DNA of 64,000 bases from Symbiodinium natans (GCA_905221605.1 CAJNDS010000446.1:504743-568742); one strand, 5' to 3'. Positions 10,160 through 21,581 are shown, numbered from the stretch's first letter. Made by a program: numbers and translations. Notes: generated by a model not told the origin, from the sequence alone.

Positions 10160-13100
10160 GCCCGGAAGGCGCGATCGAACGACACGCAGGTGGTTCTCTT
10201 CGGTGGGAACAACCAGGCCTACAGAATCTGTTTGGGGGTTTGGGTTCTAGGGTTTAGGGTTTAGGGGGGCAGGGCAGGTTTAGGGGTTGAGGTATTCTAG
10301 GTTTAAGGTAGGCTTAGGATCTGGGGCCAGTTTAGAGTTTAGAGTTGAGAGGCTCTTGGTAGCTCGGCGATACCCTTCTTGCCCTTGAAGCTACGAACCC
10401 CCCAAGCAGGAGCCGCTTACGATGCTATGCTTACGGGCCTACCAAGTCCCGGGGGTGATACCCTTAAGCTCCACAACCCTCAGCGCCTTCAGCTCCCAGG
10501 GTTAGGGTTTAGGGTTTAGGGTCTAGGGTTTAGGGTTTAGGGTTTAGGGTTTAGGGTTTGGGGTTTAGGGTTTAGGGTTTAGGGTTCAGGGTTTAGGGTT
10601 TAGGGTTTAGGCTTTCAGATTTAGGGTTTAGGGTTTAGCGTTTTGGGTCGGGGTTCAGTGTTTCAGGGCGTCAGGCCTGTGACTCCCCCCTGCTCAAGTT
10701 CTCAATGCCGCTTCCTCAAGCCCCCCCGCTCCCCCCCATGAAGAAGCCCACCTCAAGAGTATTTAGGTTTAGGGTTTAGGGTTTAGGGTTTAGGGTTTAG
10801 GGTTTAGGGTTTAGGGTTTAGGGTTTAGGGTTTAGGGTTTAGGGTTTAGGGTTTAGGGCCCGAGGTTGAAAGGGGTTAGGGCTTGCAGGACGTGTGGGGC
10901 CGGAGTTTAGCCCGAAGTCCCGTCAACACAGAAGCCTTTCACCCGCAATCAAGCCCTGAAGCAAAATATTCTACCTGAAGCAGGGTTTATGTTACTGTTA
11001 TTGGTGAGTGTATATAAGGTTACTTTTCAATATTGGTGAGTGTATATACCTGGTGTCCTTTTGGGGGGTACAAGAAAAATATATACCCTACTTCACCTCA
11101 CCTGTGAACAGTGGTGTTATTGTTCCTCTTCTTTTCCCCAGGTTCCCAGTATTACAACCCATGAAGCACGAGGCTGACCTTTTCAGATCCCATTCTAACC
11201 CTGCTCCCTGAAGACCCCTGAACCCTAAACCCTAAACCCTCCTACAAGAAAGCCCCTGGCGCCCCCTCCAGACCGCACCACCCAAGGTACCAACATCTAA
11301 ACTCCCCTCAACCAACCCTTTAGCCCTACGTGGGTTCCTCTTTACCAACAGCTTTACTGGTTGTACCTCAAAGATGTACCGACTAAGTTAAGGGTAGTTG
11401 CTACGAATCTGTAAGAAAATAGAATCCAAGGTACATCCTCCGAATCCTGAACTCCCTCGACTCCCTGACACCTTAACCTTGAACCCTGTAAACCCTAAAC
11501 CCTAAACCCTAAACCCTAAACCCTAAACCCTAAACCCTAAACCCTAAACCCTAACCCTTTCGCCCCAGGATGACCCCCTGAACGACTTGTGGATCTTGAA
11601 CGTGAAGAGACCAGGCACCGGGCTAAGCTTGCAGGGAGCTTCGGCGAAGCTTTCGGGAGCTTTGGCCTGTAGCCCTAAACCCTAAACCCTAAACCCTAAA
11701 CCCTAGTAGCTGAGTGAGTAGACTTTACACTTTTTGGGATACTATACCCCCTATAAAACTGACCGTGTACACTTTTTGGGGGGCTTATGAACTCAGCAAC
11801 CAAGTTAGGGTACTTTGGGGCATTTGGAGGTTTAGGGCTTTACGGGTTCAGGGGGTTAGGGGGTTTAGGGGTTTAGGGGTTTAGGGTTTAGGGTTTAGGG
11901 TTTAGGCTTCCGGGTTAGGGTTCAGAGTTCAGGGTTGAGTTTGGAGTTGCGTCAAGCGGTCCAAGCATGTCCAAGCTTAGAAGCTAGCCGACAGGCGTGC
12001 TCGGCAAGCTTGAGGGGTCCGAGGTGCCCCCTATTTAGGATCTGTAGGGGTTTAGGGTTTAGGGTTTAGGGTTTAGGGTTTAGGGTTAGGGTTTAGGTTT
12101 CAGGATTCAGGGTTTAGTCCCTTACCGCTTCGAGGGCTCTGAAGTAGGGGGCCTTGTCTCCGAGCCTGCAATCTTTTGGGGTTTAGTCTCCAGGGTTTAG
12201 GGTTTAGGGTTTAGCTTGAAAGTTTAGGGGTTAAGGGTTCAGGGCTTGTAAGGTATGGAGTTCAGGCCTACTGGCAGGGTCATGGTACTTATTAACAGAA
12301 AGCTCAGACGGCCCTCAACCCTGAACCCTGAACCCAGAGACTCCAATACCCAATTAAGGAATATTCCTTTAAATGTAATAGGGTTCCTTGCATGGTTCAA
12401 GGATTATTCCTCCTCAATTAAGGGGTCTTAGAGTCTCTGAGAAGGTTGAGGGTATTCAGGGTTCGGACCTGGCCAATTCGACAACCGCAGGCGTGGAGAA
12501 GATTTGGACTCAGATTGCCGCGGCCCCAGTCGAGATCGTCAGGTAATCCTTTTCTCGTCAACCCTAAACCCTAAACCCTAAACCGTAAACCCTAAACCCT
12601 AAGCCCTAAACCCTAAACCCTAAGCCGTGGCTCATGAAATCCATTTCCTACGTCTACTTAGTAGCCAAGTAGGCAGGAGCTGTAGCCGTTTTGCTCCGTT
12701 TTTTAACCATACAAAAAGCCCCCAAGTCTTGAGAACCCTCAACCCTAAAACCCCAAGACGCTGGACACCAGCCTGACCGCTTAGTGCAACTTCTTGTTTT
12801 ACAAGTGTCCCTCGCCCTCTCACTCTCGGGTTTTAAGGTTTTCATTCTTGCGGAGCGCAACTCTATAATTTGCCTTACAGCCCTATAATTGCCCCTCGCA
12901 TCCCAACACGCATCAACACGCCTATCATTATCGTTCTAACCCTCCAACTAACCTGTAACCCCAAACGCTTGCCCACTTAGGACAAGTTCTTTCCGGGAGT
13001 CAAGCCGCCAGCTGTGCGCGGGGCCTGGGTCGTCCTTGGGGGCTTAGACTGCCTTGGAAGCTTCGGTTTTTTAGGCTTCAGGGCTGAGGGTTCCTGTTGT

Positions 13101-13840
13101 TTCCTCATTCTCTTATGCGTTTGGCATACGTCCGACAGGGTCCTAAGCCCCAGCAACTTTGTGTGGTTTAAGGCAGAAACTCCATAAGCCCCTAACCCTT
13201 ATCAGAAAGCCCTTTCTTCCCTTGCCCTGCTTTGGAAAGCCGGTTCTTTGCCTGCGACGCGTTCGAGGCAGTTTGCGGAAGGGCGATGTCGGGTTCAGGG
13301 CTGAGCGTTGCAGGATCCGTGAAAGGGCGATGTGCTGGCTTTGAAACTTACTGGCCCAACACCCAAGGAAATAGAATTTGAAACTTTCAGAATAAACTAC
13401 CTTATAAGAAGCCCAAAAGTTGAAAAGTTGGGTCTTGAGCCAGTAAGGAAAGGCAGGGACATGTTAATGCGAGGGTTTAGCGTCTGCTGGCATGTTGGGT
13501 TGTCACCCTGATGGGCCCTTCTGGGGAGTTTCCATTAGGGGGGTTTAGGTTTTAGGGTTTAGGGTTTAGGGTTTAGGGTTTAGGGTTTAGGGTTTAGGGT
13601 ATATTCCTAGGGCCACGGTGAAGCTTGGGTTCGTCTTGTGTTTGGGTGTTTTGATGTTCGCTGGCCCCTTCCCCCACGCGCCTAAGCCCTAACCCTAAAC
13701 CTTAAACATTAAACCTGAAACCCTAACCCCAAACCCGAAACCGCAGACCCCAAACCCGAAACCCGAAACCCTAAACCCTAAACCCTAGCCCAGGTCGTTT
13801 CATACCATGATCTACGTGGAAGAGCTCGACACAGCGTACG
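10160..13840 (+). CDS. Kelch-repeat exons (probable start of a Kelch-EGF gene)
   Basis: Four exons join in frame: 10160-10216 (ending TQVVLFGGNNQ), 11569-11614 (DDPLNDLWILNVKRP), 12491-12542 (VEKIWTQIAAAPVEIV) and 13794-about 13839 (SFHTMIYVEELDTAY). Joined, they give VVLFGG...NDLWILN...W..I....P...RSFHTM, a textbook Kelch blade (FGG, then D-L-W-x-L, then W, then P-x-x-R-x-x-H-x-M). The first two introns use GC donors (10217, 11615) and the third GT (12543). Each junction has a short direct repeat (CAGG, CAGGC, CAGGT). The segment 12981-13050 is open in two frames (KFFPGVKPPAV...GAWVVLGG in one) and may be another exon or intronic. Neither the start codon nor the other blades were found. In animals, Kelch plus EGF modules occur together in attractin and MEGF8; the EGF-like exons downstream make a similar architecture possible here. 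Confidence 0.65.
10765..10858 (+). repeat. TTTAGGG array
   Basis: About 13 perfect units in the first Kelch intron. A second, less regular array lies at 10502-10640. Confidence 0.92.
10985..11110. repeat. Dispersed repeat, also at 17089-17260
   Basis: GTTATTGGTGAGTGTATATA followed by TTTTGG and a bracketed ATATACCCTACTTCA occurs here and, diverged, at 17108-17150 (GTTATTGGTGAGTGTATGTA, then GGTGTCCCTTTGGGG). Within this copy TATTGGTGAGTGTATATA occurs twice (11000 and 11032). It is not a gene that I recognise. Confidence 0.55.
11327..11434. mobile_element. Family C foldback element, copy 1
   Basis: It contains GTTGTACCTC and GGGTAGTTGCTACGAATCTG between imperfect inverted ends. Related copies lie at 42941-43028 and, partially, at 31320-31354 and 43801-43880 (shared CTGTAGGTAAATAG and GTAGTTGCTAC-type motifs). 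Confidence 0.5.
12336..12439. mobile_element. Foldback element (family J)
   Basis: Clean inverted arms AGAGACTCC...CAATTAAGGAATATTCC and GGATTATTCCTCCTCAATTAAG...AGAGTCTCT are separated by a short loop. It lies in the Kelch intron 11615-12490 and is the only copy I found. Confidence 0.65.
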
Positions 13841-14663
13841 TGCGCCTTGTCTGCTGGTGGGCGGGGAGAAGGTCCGATTGTCAGGACCCCGTGCAGCTCC
13901 AAGTCCTCCATCTTCTGTGTATATTTACGTGATGCATGGGTACACATCCCAAACCCCCTGAAGCCTCAAAACCTCACTGAAGCAGACCAAACGAGACTCT
14001 CGGATTGCAGAAGCTCCCGAAACCCGAAACCCTAAACACGAAACCCGAGACCCTAAACCCTAAACCCTAAACCCTAAACCCTAAACTAAGCCCTAAGCCC
14101 TAAACCCTAAACCCAAAACCCTAAACCCTGAACCCTAAACCCTAAACCCGAATACATCTGAACCCATGGGCTCCCTGAGCCCAAAGGCCCCCCGAAGAAG
14201 CACTTTGCTCGAAGCGTTTAGGGGGCCTGTGTTAAGGGTCTACCGACTGGTTTTTAAGGTTTCGGGTTTAGGGTTTAGGGTTTAGGGGTAGCACATGCAG
14301 CTTCGACCGATTCCCACTCAAGTGTTTCCAAGAGGTGCCATTTCGAATCCCTGCTTTTTTACGAGGGGGGATTTCAGTTTAGGGTTTAGGGTTTAGGGTT
14401 TAGAGTTTATTGAAATTATTAGGGGTTCAGGTCCGGGGAAGTTTCGAGGAGTTTCGTTTTTTGGATATTTTCTTAATAATTTCAAGTTACACGGGGCTTG
14501 AGGGTTTAGGGTTTATAAGGTTTAGGGATCATTCCCTCATTCCCGACGAAAAACAAGCAGGTCTAGGGTCTCCAGGAAAGACTCAGCATACGCTGCGCGG
14601 GCGCTTGGGGCTAAAGGGCTTAGGCCGAGTCGGAAAATGTACCCGTCAATTCGATCAATCCCC

Positions 14664-14777
14664 ACTGTAAGCCTTCTAAGTGCCCTAACATGGTTATACT
14701 TACAGTTACAAGTACATCCCTAAACCCTAAACCCTAAACCATGTATATTTGGTTAGTAAGTACCATGACCCTCCAAG
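14664..14777. mobile_element. Family A element interrupted by a telomeric tract
   Basis: The right half of a family A element (ACTTACAGTTACAAGTAC, then GGTTAGTAAGTACCATGACC) is split at 14718-14739 by three CCCTAAA units. Full copies such as 26716-26851 lack this tract, so the telomeric units were inserted into the element. Confidence 0.6.
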
Positions 14778-15340
14778 CGCTGAGGTTTGGCGGCCTCTCC
14801 TGGTCGAGTCCGCAGCTCAGGGACAGCCACTGGCGTCTCCTGGGTCCTGGAGCCCAAAAATTTTTGAAACATCAAGATTGCGGGGCAAGAGCCCACAGCA
14901 TTTTAAGACGACCTGAACCTTGTAAGCCCTGTAATCCCTCTGATCCCTATAAACGCATTGGAAACAGAAGGAAAGTAATAGAAGCCCACCGAGATCCCGA
15001 ACCTTGACCTGAACCCTTATATAAATTTAAACCCTAAACCCTGAACCGGGTTTAGGGTTTAGTGTTTAGGGTTTACCTTGAACCTTGAAAAACGTGAAGA
15101 CAATTCGGGTGTTGTTCAGTTTTCAGGCCTCCGTTCAAAGGGGTGCACCCCAAACCCTCAAACCCCCTAAGCACCCTAAATCCTGACAGGCCCTCGAAGC
15201 CCAGCAGCCTAAACCCTCAAAGTCCTAAAGGGGTTTACGAAACTAGGGGACCCCGAAAATAGACCCCAACTAGTAGGATTCCCACCCCCAAGAAGGTACC
15301 CCTAATTTCGGAAACCCCCATATTGTATAAGCCCCAAAAA

Positions 15341-15503
15341 CTAGGACCGGGAGTAGGCCCTTTTTTCCTTCTCTTAGGGTTGGGGTTCCCTTCTAATCCC
15401 CTGAAAACCAAAAAGGGTACCCTTTTTATTCCTAGGTTACACCCTAAACCCTAAACCCTAAACCCTAAACCTTAAGCCCTTCCTAGGTTACTCCCGGGTC
15501 TAG
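15341..15503. mobile_element. Family B foldback element with inserted telomeric tract
   Basis: The ends are CTAGGACCGGGAGTAGGCCC and TTACTCCCGGGTCTAG. The 12-base sequence TTCCTAGGTTAC occurs at 15429-15440 and again at 15480-15491, with CCCTAAA units between. The right end (GGGTCTAG) directly precedes the exon at 15504 and may act as its splice acceptor. Confidence 0.7.
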
Positions 15504-15588
15504 AACAGCAACCGTCGCCCAGAAACCGACCTCCTTGAGACGGATCGGCTGCGCAACATCGACCGGCGCTGTCTCAAGGAAGCACAAG
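15504..15588 (+). CDS. Linker exon, function unknown
   Basis: Open frame NSNRRPETDLLETDRLRNID then RRCLKEAQ, charged and probably helical. The acceptor is the TAG at the end of a family B element, and the donor is AG|GC at 15589, followed at once by TTTAGGG units. It lies between the Kelch and EGF-like exons and could join the exon ending at 13839 in phase 0. Confidence 0.5.
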
Positions 15589-16751
15589 GCCGGGTTTAGG
15601 GTTTAGGGTTTAGGGTTTAGGGTTTGGGGTTTGGGGTTTGGGGTTTGGGGTTTAGGGAATGCAGGGGCCTAGCTACTGGCTCTTAGTAGGGGAGTGAGTT
15701 TGGGTGCGTATAGGGTTTAGGGTCTAGGTTTTAGGGTCTAGGGTTTAGGGTTTAGGGTTTTTCTTCCTCGACAAGCCAACTCAGTCTGAGAATCAGAAAA
15801 GTAAGAGAGCCCCGAACCTGTGTTGGATTCAGGCAGGGCGCAGGAGGGCGTCTCCGGTTAGGATCGCTGTGTTCTTATCCCCCCTTAGGGTTTAGGGTTT
15901 ATGGCTTAGGGTTAGGGTTTTAGGGATCCTACCTGACACCCCAAAAGACCTCCAGCACTAGGGCTCCGCAAGCTCATGTTCCATGCAAGGCACGCTGAGA
16001 CTGAAGGCTCCTGCGTCTGAAGCCCCCGAACTTGAAACGCAACACCCGAAGCCCATAAACCCCAAACCCTAAACCCCAAACCCTAAACGCTAAACCCTAA
16101 ACCCTAAACCCCAAACCCTAAACCCCAAACCCTAAACCCGAAACCCCAAACCCCAAGCCCTAACTCCAAACCCAAACTCGTCAACTTTGCACTTCCCCAG
16201 CCCTTGAATGAAGGAATTTGCCACCTTCGATTCCCCCCCCTATAGTACCCTTCATCGGGCAACTTAGGTCCATTAAGTCTAGGAAATACATAAACCCTAA
16301 ACCCTAAACCCTAAACCCTAAACCCTAAACACCCTTTGAAGGGATTCTAAGCGTGCCTATAGCTGCCTCAGTCTCTACTGAGCACCAGTAAGTCGAAACC
16401 GAAGGCCTTCCCATGACAGAGCGGGGACCTCGGCGCGATGGGGGTTTCTAGCGGAATCCGGGAAGGCTTTTTAGTAGAGGGTTTAGGGTTTAGGGTTTAT
16501 AGGCTATAGGGCTCTTTATTAGAGGGTTTTGGGGGGCTTGCAGGGTTTACAGGGCTTCTGGTGCTTATACATAGAGCTGAAAGCTTTTTGCACTTTTTTT
16601 TTTGAAGCAGGTATGTCGTCCTTAGGGGGTTTATCTGAACCCTAAACCCTAAACCCATTAGGTTTCACAGCTTATTGTTTTTTTTTCTCCCTTCTGGCGG
16701 GAGCAAGAATGCATCCGAAGCTCCCGTGTCTGTCTCTACACTTGAGACAAC

Positions 16752-16946
16752 TAAGACCGGGAGTAGGCCCCCTTTTGTTCTCCCATGTTCTCCCTTGTTT
16801 TAGGGTTGGGGTTCCCTTATAATCCCCTTATCACCAAAAAGGGTACCCGTTTTTTATTCCTAGCTTACTCCCGGGTCGCGCTAAACCCTAAACCCTAGGC
16901 CCTAAACTCTAAACCCTTTTTATTCCTAGGTCACTCCCGGGTCTAG
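16752..16946. mobile_element. Family B foldback element with a 27-bp duplication around telomeric units
   Basis: The left end is AGACCGGGAGTAGGCCC and the right end CACTCCCGGGTCTAG. The 27 bases at 16851-16877 recur at 16917-16943 with two mismatches, bracketing CCCTAAA-type units (16881-16916). Confidence 0.7.
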
Positions 16947-17267
16947 ACAACGATGAGTTCAGTTTTTTTGCCTCTTGCCTGTAGGGCTTAGGGTTTGGTT
17001 TAGGGTTCAGGGTTCAGGTTTTAGGGTTTAGGGTTTAGGGTTTACGGCACATAATTCAGGCTGAAGTGCCGAAAGTAAGACTTGATGTGAAACAGGGTTT
17101 GTATTACCGTTATTGGTGAGTGTATGTATTTGGTGTCCCTTTGGGGCAACAAGGAATATAGACCGTGCTTGCTAACCGTGCTTAGTACAAATCTAAGCTG
17201 TCTCACCTTGATATGATTCACGACCTCGAGTCCGCAGTACAAGGAATATAGACCGTACTTCATGTAG

Positions 17268-17855
17268 GGTCTGATCTACACTTGGGAATCTAATGCACGA
17301 GGCCTGGAACTTGGAGCCCTTGATCGTATTGTTTCTGTTCCCCATGTGGATAGCATTAGGAAAGCGGAGTCAGAGGATTACCGAGCATTGATGATAGACG
17401 TCCGGAAGAAACGCCCTTCCAAAGGCAAAGGTTGTCCGAGAGCCAAGTACGACTTTGCGACGTTCTTCAAAACAATCGAGAACTACAACGAGGTCAGAAA
17501 CCAAGCCACGTGCCGCTACATGGACGAAGTCTACTACATCTGGTGGGCCCAGCAGCCAGAAGGGGGTTCCCACAGTCCCTTGGAGGCCAAGAACAAATGC
17601 GACAATTGGGAGAGTGACCCTTCTGTGGCAAGGGACAATGGAGGAAAGAGGGGGGCCTTGCGGCTCTTGATCCACATGTTTGATGATGTACAGGCTGGCA
17701 GTGGAACCAAAATAAGATTTGGCCTCCTGGCACACAGCCGATACCTCCTCAGGGTACGAACATCTATATGCCAGGAACCTCCAAATTGGCACCCCTCCCC
17801 CGTCTTTTTGGGAAACCCCCTCAATCTAAACAAACACCTTAACCCTAAACCCTGA
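17268..17855 (+). CDS. Dispersed dinoflagellate family protein, function unknown
   Basis: One frame is open for about 196 codons from just after TAG 17265-17267. The conserved-looking core has VRKKRPSKGKGCPRAKYDF, MDEVYYIWWAQQPEGGSHS, NKCDNWESDPSVARDNGG and KRGALRLLIHMFDDVQ. I recall a widespread Symbiodinium family with the same spacing (basic RG-rich start, an EGGS motif, W-x-x-W, D-x-x-G...LRL), but I cannot name it and no function is known to me. No ATG precedes the core in frame, so this is an exon or a gene fragment. The coding part may end at the GT at 17754, because the frame then runs into telomeric units. Telomeric tracts are absent from 17090 to 17835. Confidence 0.55.
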   Translation, partial: GLIYTWESNARGLELGALDRIVSVPHVDSIRKAESEDYRALMIDVRKKRPSKGKGCPRAKYDFATFFKTIENYNEVRNQATCRYMDEVYYIWWAQQPEGGSHSPLEAKNKCDNWESDPSVARDNGGKRGALRLLIHMFDDVQAGSGTKIRFGLLAHSRYLLRVRTSICQEPPNWHPSPVFLGNPLNLNKHLNPKP

Positions 17856-18058
17856 ACCTCAAACACGACGGACCTTCCTGGGCTGATGTTCGAGAGTTTA
17901 CTTGTCACGCCCACCTAAACCCTCAGGCCTTCAGCCCAAAAAGTCCTCTAAACCTTAAAGTTTCCTTAAGCCCAGAACCCTCTTAAACCCTAAACCCCAA
18001 ACCCGAAACCCTAAACCCCCTAAACCTCTAAGCCTACCAGGCCCCTGAGACCCCCAAG

Positions 18059-18168
18059 GCACGGCGTGAGCGAGCTCAACTTCCTGTCCAAGATGGTAGC
18101 CAAGTGTGCCGCGGCCGCGTTTTCTCGGCCGAAGGTCATTCCCGAAGTCCCCAAAGCCCTAGGGGCCT
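18059..18168 (+). CDS. Linker exon, function unknown
   Basis: After acceptor CCCAAG the frame reads HGVSELNFLSKMVAKCAAAA, then FSRPKVIPEVPK, and stays open until TTTAGGG units at 18176. The true donor may be one of the GC dinucleotides near 18110. No domain recognised. Confidence 0.45.
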
Positions 18169-18416
18169 ATGCCAGTTTAGGGTTTAGGGTTTAGGGTTTA
18201 GGGTTTCGCGTTTAGGGTTTAGGGTTTAGGGCACTAAACCCTCAAAGCCCTAAAACCCTAGGGCTCTATAGGGCTGAAAGCCCGAGCCCTCAAGCTTCTA
18301 AAACTCCTAGAACTCTAGATCCCTAAACCCTAAACCCTAAAACCCTAAACCCTAAACCCTGAAAGGTTAAGCCTGTTCAAGCCTCCGGGCTCCAACTCTT
18401 AAGCCGAAAGGCTTAG

Positions 18417-18602
18417 ACTAGGACCCAGAGTAGGCCCCTATTCCCGTTTTTTTTAAGGTATGGGTTCCGCTAGCAGCCCCTTTAAACCAAAAAGGGTGAT
18501 TTCCTTTGTAATTGCTCTGGACCCTAAACCCTGAAGCCTAAACCTTAAACCCGAAACCCTAAACCCTAAACCCTAAACCCTGAAAGGTTACTCCTTGGTC
18601 TG
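18417..18602. mobile_element. Family B foldback element with telomeric tract
   Basis: The ends are CTAGGACCCAGAGTAGGCCC and GGTTACTCCTTGGTCTGG, with AACCAAAAAGGGTGA inside, as in the other copies. CCCTAAA-type units occupy 18520-18590. Confidence 0.6.
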
Positions 18603-18750
18603 GTAGACCCCAAACCGCAAAGCTACTTCCCCAAACGCTGAGTCTGCAGAACCTTCAGGGACTCTTCTCTGAAGAACCACTTCCAGGGTTTACCCTAAAC
18701 CCTAAACCCTAAACCCTAAGCCCTGCGGGCTCTCAGAAAGCGCCTCTGAG

Positions 18751-18842
18751 GTGAGCAGGACAATTTCTGCTGCTTCTTCACCGCCAGCGTGCGCAGCTCG
18801 GGCACTCCGCCCGGGGTCTTCATGAGGCCGGCGCAAGGGAGG
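18751..18842 (+). CDS. Linker exon, function unknown
   Basis: The acceptor is CTGAG and the donor GTTTAGGG at 18843. The frame is EQDNFCCFFTASVRSSGTPP then GVFMRPAQG. Flanked upstream by CCCTAAA (18697-18722) and downstream by TTTAGGG, it is a typical exon cassette for this locus. Confidence 0.5.
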
Positions 18843-19919
18843 GTTTAGGGTTTAGGGTCTAGGGTTTAGGGTTTAGGGTTAGGGTTTAGGGTTTGGGGCT
18901 TAGGGTTTAGGGTTCAGGGTTTTGGGTTTAAGATCCTTAGTTTGTCCTTTGCAATGCTGCTAGAAGTATTCCGGGCTTTCATTCAGGGCTTGCTGTTTCA
19001 AGGGTTCAGGGGCTAGATTTGAGGATTCAGGATGTCTCTGCCAATGTCTGTTCTCCGCACATTTCAGGTCGGCACTTCCCACCCCGTCTATAACCTAGTA
19101 GTAGGGTAGGTAACCTTTAACCTCTTTGGGGTAGCATGATCCCCTTCTAGTCCCAAAGGTTGAACTTTAATTCCCCCGGGTTACCGGACAATTAAGATAC
19201 TTACCCTTATCCCTTGTACACCCCTTCTAGAAGCCTTTATGTGTGGTACCCCCGTTTCGGAACCTCCTTCCTGAAGTGGTCCTGGATGTATGGGCTTAAG
19301 ACTTCCAGATTTGAGACCTTTTTCTCCAATTCCAACCGTTTAGGGTTCAATGAGGGTTAGGGTTTGGGATTTTGAGGGTTTAGGGTTCAGGGTTCAGGGT
19401 TTAGGGTTTAGGGTTTAGGGTTTGGGGTTTGGGGTTTGGGATTTTGGGTTTGGGTTTAGGCAAATCCTGCGCCTGAGTTTAAGTGCACCGAAGCTGGAGC
19501 AGGCCATCGAAGCAGCATGGTGCGATTGAGAGTCTTCGCGGGTTCTGGGCCATTCGCAATGTGCCTTGGGCCCCCAGAGGGGGTTTCAGGGTTTAGGGTT
19601 TGTACGGTTTAGGGGGGAAAGCTTCCCACTGCCTCGCACAGCGAAGCCGCCAATTTCAACCGCACTAGCATACACGTGTTTTTTTTTTTTTGTTGCTTTT
19701 CTTTTCTTGTTTGGGGAGGGGGGGGAAGCCTGGTCCCGTTCACATCTTTGTAGGCACATCAGCAGTTTATGTTTTTTTTCGACGGGGTAGGAAGTAAACA
19801 GGCACAACCCCGACCCTCAACCCCAAGCCCCACACCCTCAACCCTAAACCCTAAACCCCAAGCCCTAAACCCTAAGCCTTAAACTCTAAACCTTCAATCC
19901 ACCCTGCCCCTTGCTCCAG

Positions 19920-19997
19920 TGGGATGCGGATCCGAACAACGGACTACGCCCTGAACCTCACGGCCATCAGCACACTCTGCCCTGCCCCGAGTCGAGG
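19920..19997 (+). CDS. Exon candidate, function unknown
   Basis: After GCTCCAG the frame GMRIRTTDYALNLTAISTLC then PAPSR runs to a GTTTAGGG donor at 19998. A second open frame (WDADPNNGLRPEP...) also exists, so the reading is not certain. An upstream segment, 19470-19530, contains PKLEQAIEAAWCD in one frame and may be another exon. Confidence 0.4.
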
Positions 19998-20809
19998 GTT
20001 TAGGGTTGAGGGTTGAGGCTTTGAGGTTTAGATGGTTAGGGTTTCGGGTGTCGAGTTGAGGGTTGAGGGTTTAAGGATTAGGGTTGAGTGAGGGTTGGGT
20101 TTAAGTTTCTGCTTCAGGGTTGTTTGTACTTCACGACGTCACGACCCAAATCTACAAGAGTCTTCGGCTGGGTTCGAGCGGTTAGGGTTTAGGGTTTAGG
20201 GTTAGGGCCTGGAAGGGTGTCACTTAAGAGTCCAAACCTGCATGTTTTTTGTCTGTGTCAGTTACGCAAGAACCCTAAACCACGCGTTGGACTCGCAAGT
20301 TCGGGTTTAGGGTTTAGGGTTTAGGGTTTACGGTTTAGTTTGCAAACCACGCTTTGGGGAGCTCTGCCTTGACAGGGCTTATAGGATTTAGGGCTTATGG
20401 GGCATGCTGAGCTTATAACATTCAATCGGGCTTAGGGTATAGGGTTGAGGGCTTAGGGTATAGGGTTTGGTGGGTTGAGGGCTTGTGCTTTAGTAGCTCT
20501 GCTGGGCGGCATTCTTGTGACTGGTAGTGGCCAGTTGGCGCTTCTGCGGGTTTTGGAGATTCCTCAATCCCTGAGGCCCAAAACCCAGAGCCCTAAACCC
20601 TAAACCCTAAGCCCAAAAACGCTGACGGAGGCTGATCTCTAGGGTGGCCCTTTCTTGAAACCCTACAGCGCTAAAGCTCAGCAGTCTTCCCCAAGCCTCA
20701 GCCCCTAAACCCTCAACCCTCAGACCCAAACCCTGAACCCTAAACCCTAAACCCTAGGACCCAAACCCTGAACCCCCCAAAAACCTTTAATTTGTTGATT
20801 CTTTATTAG

Positions 20810-20900
20810 CCGAGGCCGCGCAGACTGCGAGACGAAGGCCTTCTTCCCCGAGTTCTACCCCATCATCTCCGAGGGTGTGGGGGGTGCCCAGCTCCAGCGG
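20810..20900 (+). CDS. Exon before the EGF-like region
   Basis: The frame GRADCETKAFFPEFYPIISE then GVGGAQLQR ends exactly at a GTTTAGGG donor (20901). The acceptor is either TTAG at 20809 or CGAG at 20814. It probably leads into the cysteine-rich exons that follow. Confidence 0.5.
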
Positions 20901-21024
20901 GTTTAGGGTTTAGGGTTTAGGGTGTAGGATTTAGGGTTTAGGGTTTAGGGTTTAGGGGGCTCATTAGGGTCCAGATGTTAGAAGGGTTTAGGAGAAGGGG
21001 TTTGAAGCTAAGAGGATTTGGGGG

Positions 21025-21051
21025 CGGGGGGGGGGGGGGGGGGGGGGGGGG
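21025..21051 (+). repeat. Poly-G tract
   Basis: An uninterrupted G run of about 27 bases in an intron; a second run of about 14 G lies at 21226-21239. Confidence 0.9.
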
Positions 21052-21503
21052 TTAGAGGCTTATCTTCTTAAGAGGGGGTGTGGGAGCCTGACTTTGGCGT
21101 CTTGGCTATGAACCCTACACCCGAAACCACAGTGTCTGGGGTTTAGGGCTGCAGGGTTTTGGGTCCTAGTGCTTAGTGGTTTAGGTTTCATGTTCGAGGG
21201 GGGGGATGTCGTGAAGGTCTTAGAGGGGGGGGGGGGGGGTGCTTTTGTGCTCAGGATTTGTAGGTCTCTAAACGTTTAGGGTGCGTAAAAAAGTTTGATG
21301 TTAACTACACCACCCTAAACCGAAACCCTAATTGTTTAATGATTCATTAGTGTGTGTGTATATATATACATATATATATATATATACGTATTTGGTTTAT
21401 TTATTTATAGAGAGAGAGAGTGGTTAGGGCATGTAGGGTTGATAGGGAAGGCATGCCTTCCCTGAAAAAAATCGAAGCCTTGACTTGACTTACTGTTGGT
21501 TCA

Positions 21504-21581
21504 TAGGGAATGGGGGAATGGGGTACCCTATATAATCCCTCAAAGGGTAATATATAGGACCCAAAGTCCCTCATTCCCCAC
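21504..21581. mobile_element. Family K foldback element, copy 1
   Basis: TAGGGAATGGGGGAATGG on the left and AAGTCCCTCATTCCCCA on the right form inverted ends around AT-rich sequence. The better preserved copy is at 54899-55010. Confidence 0.55.

Noticed and set aside
12669-12695. Resemblance to the dinoflagellate spliced leader
   Set aside because: The segment GCTGTAGCCGTTTTGCTCCG matches the leader only with several mismatches and an indel, is not followed by a coding start, and could be chance.
17370-17914. Three overlapping - strand and two alternative + strand frames over 17.4-17.9 kb
   Set aside because: Shadows of the + strand frame 17268-17855, which alone has the conserved-looking motifs.
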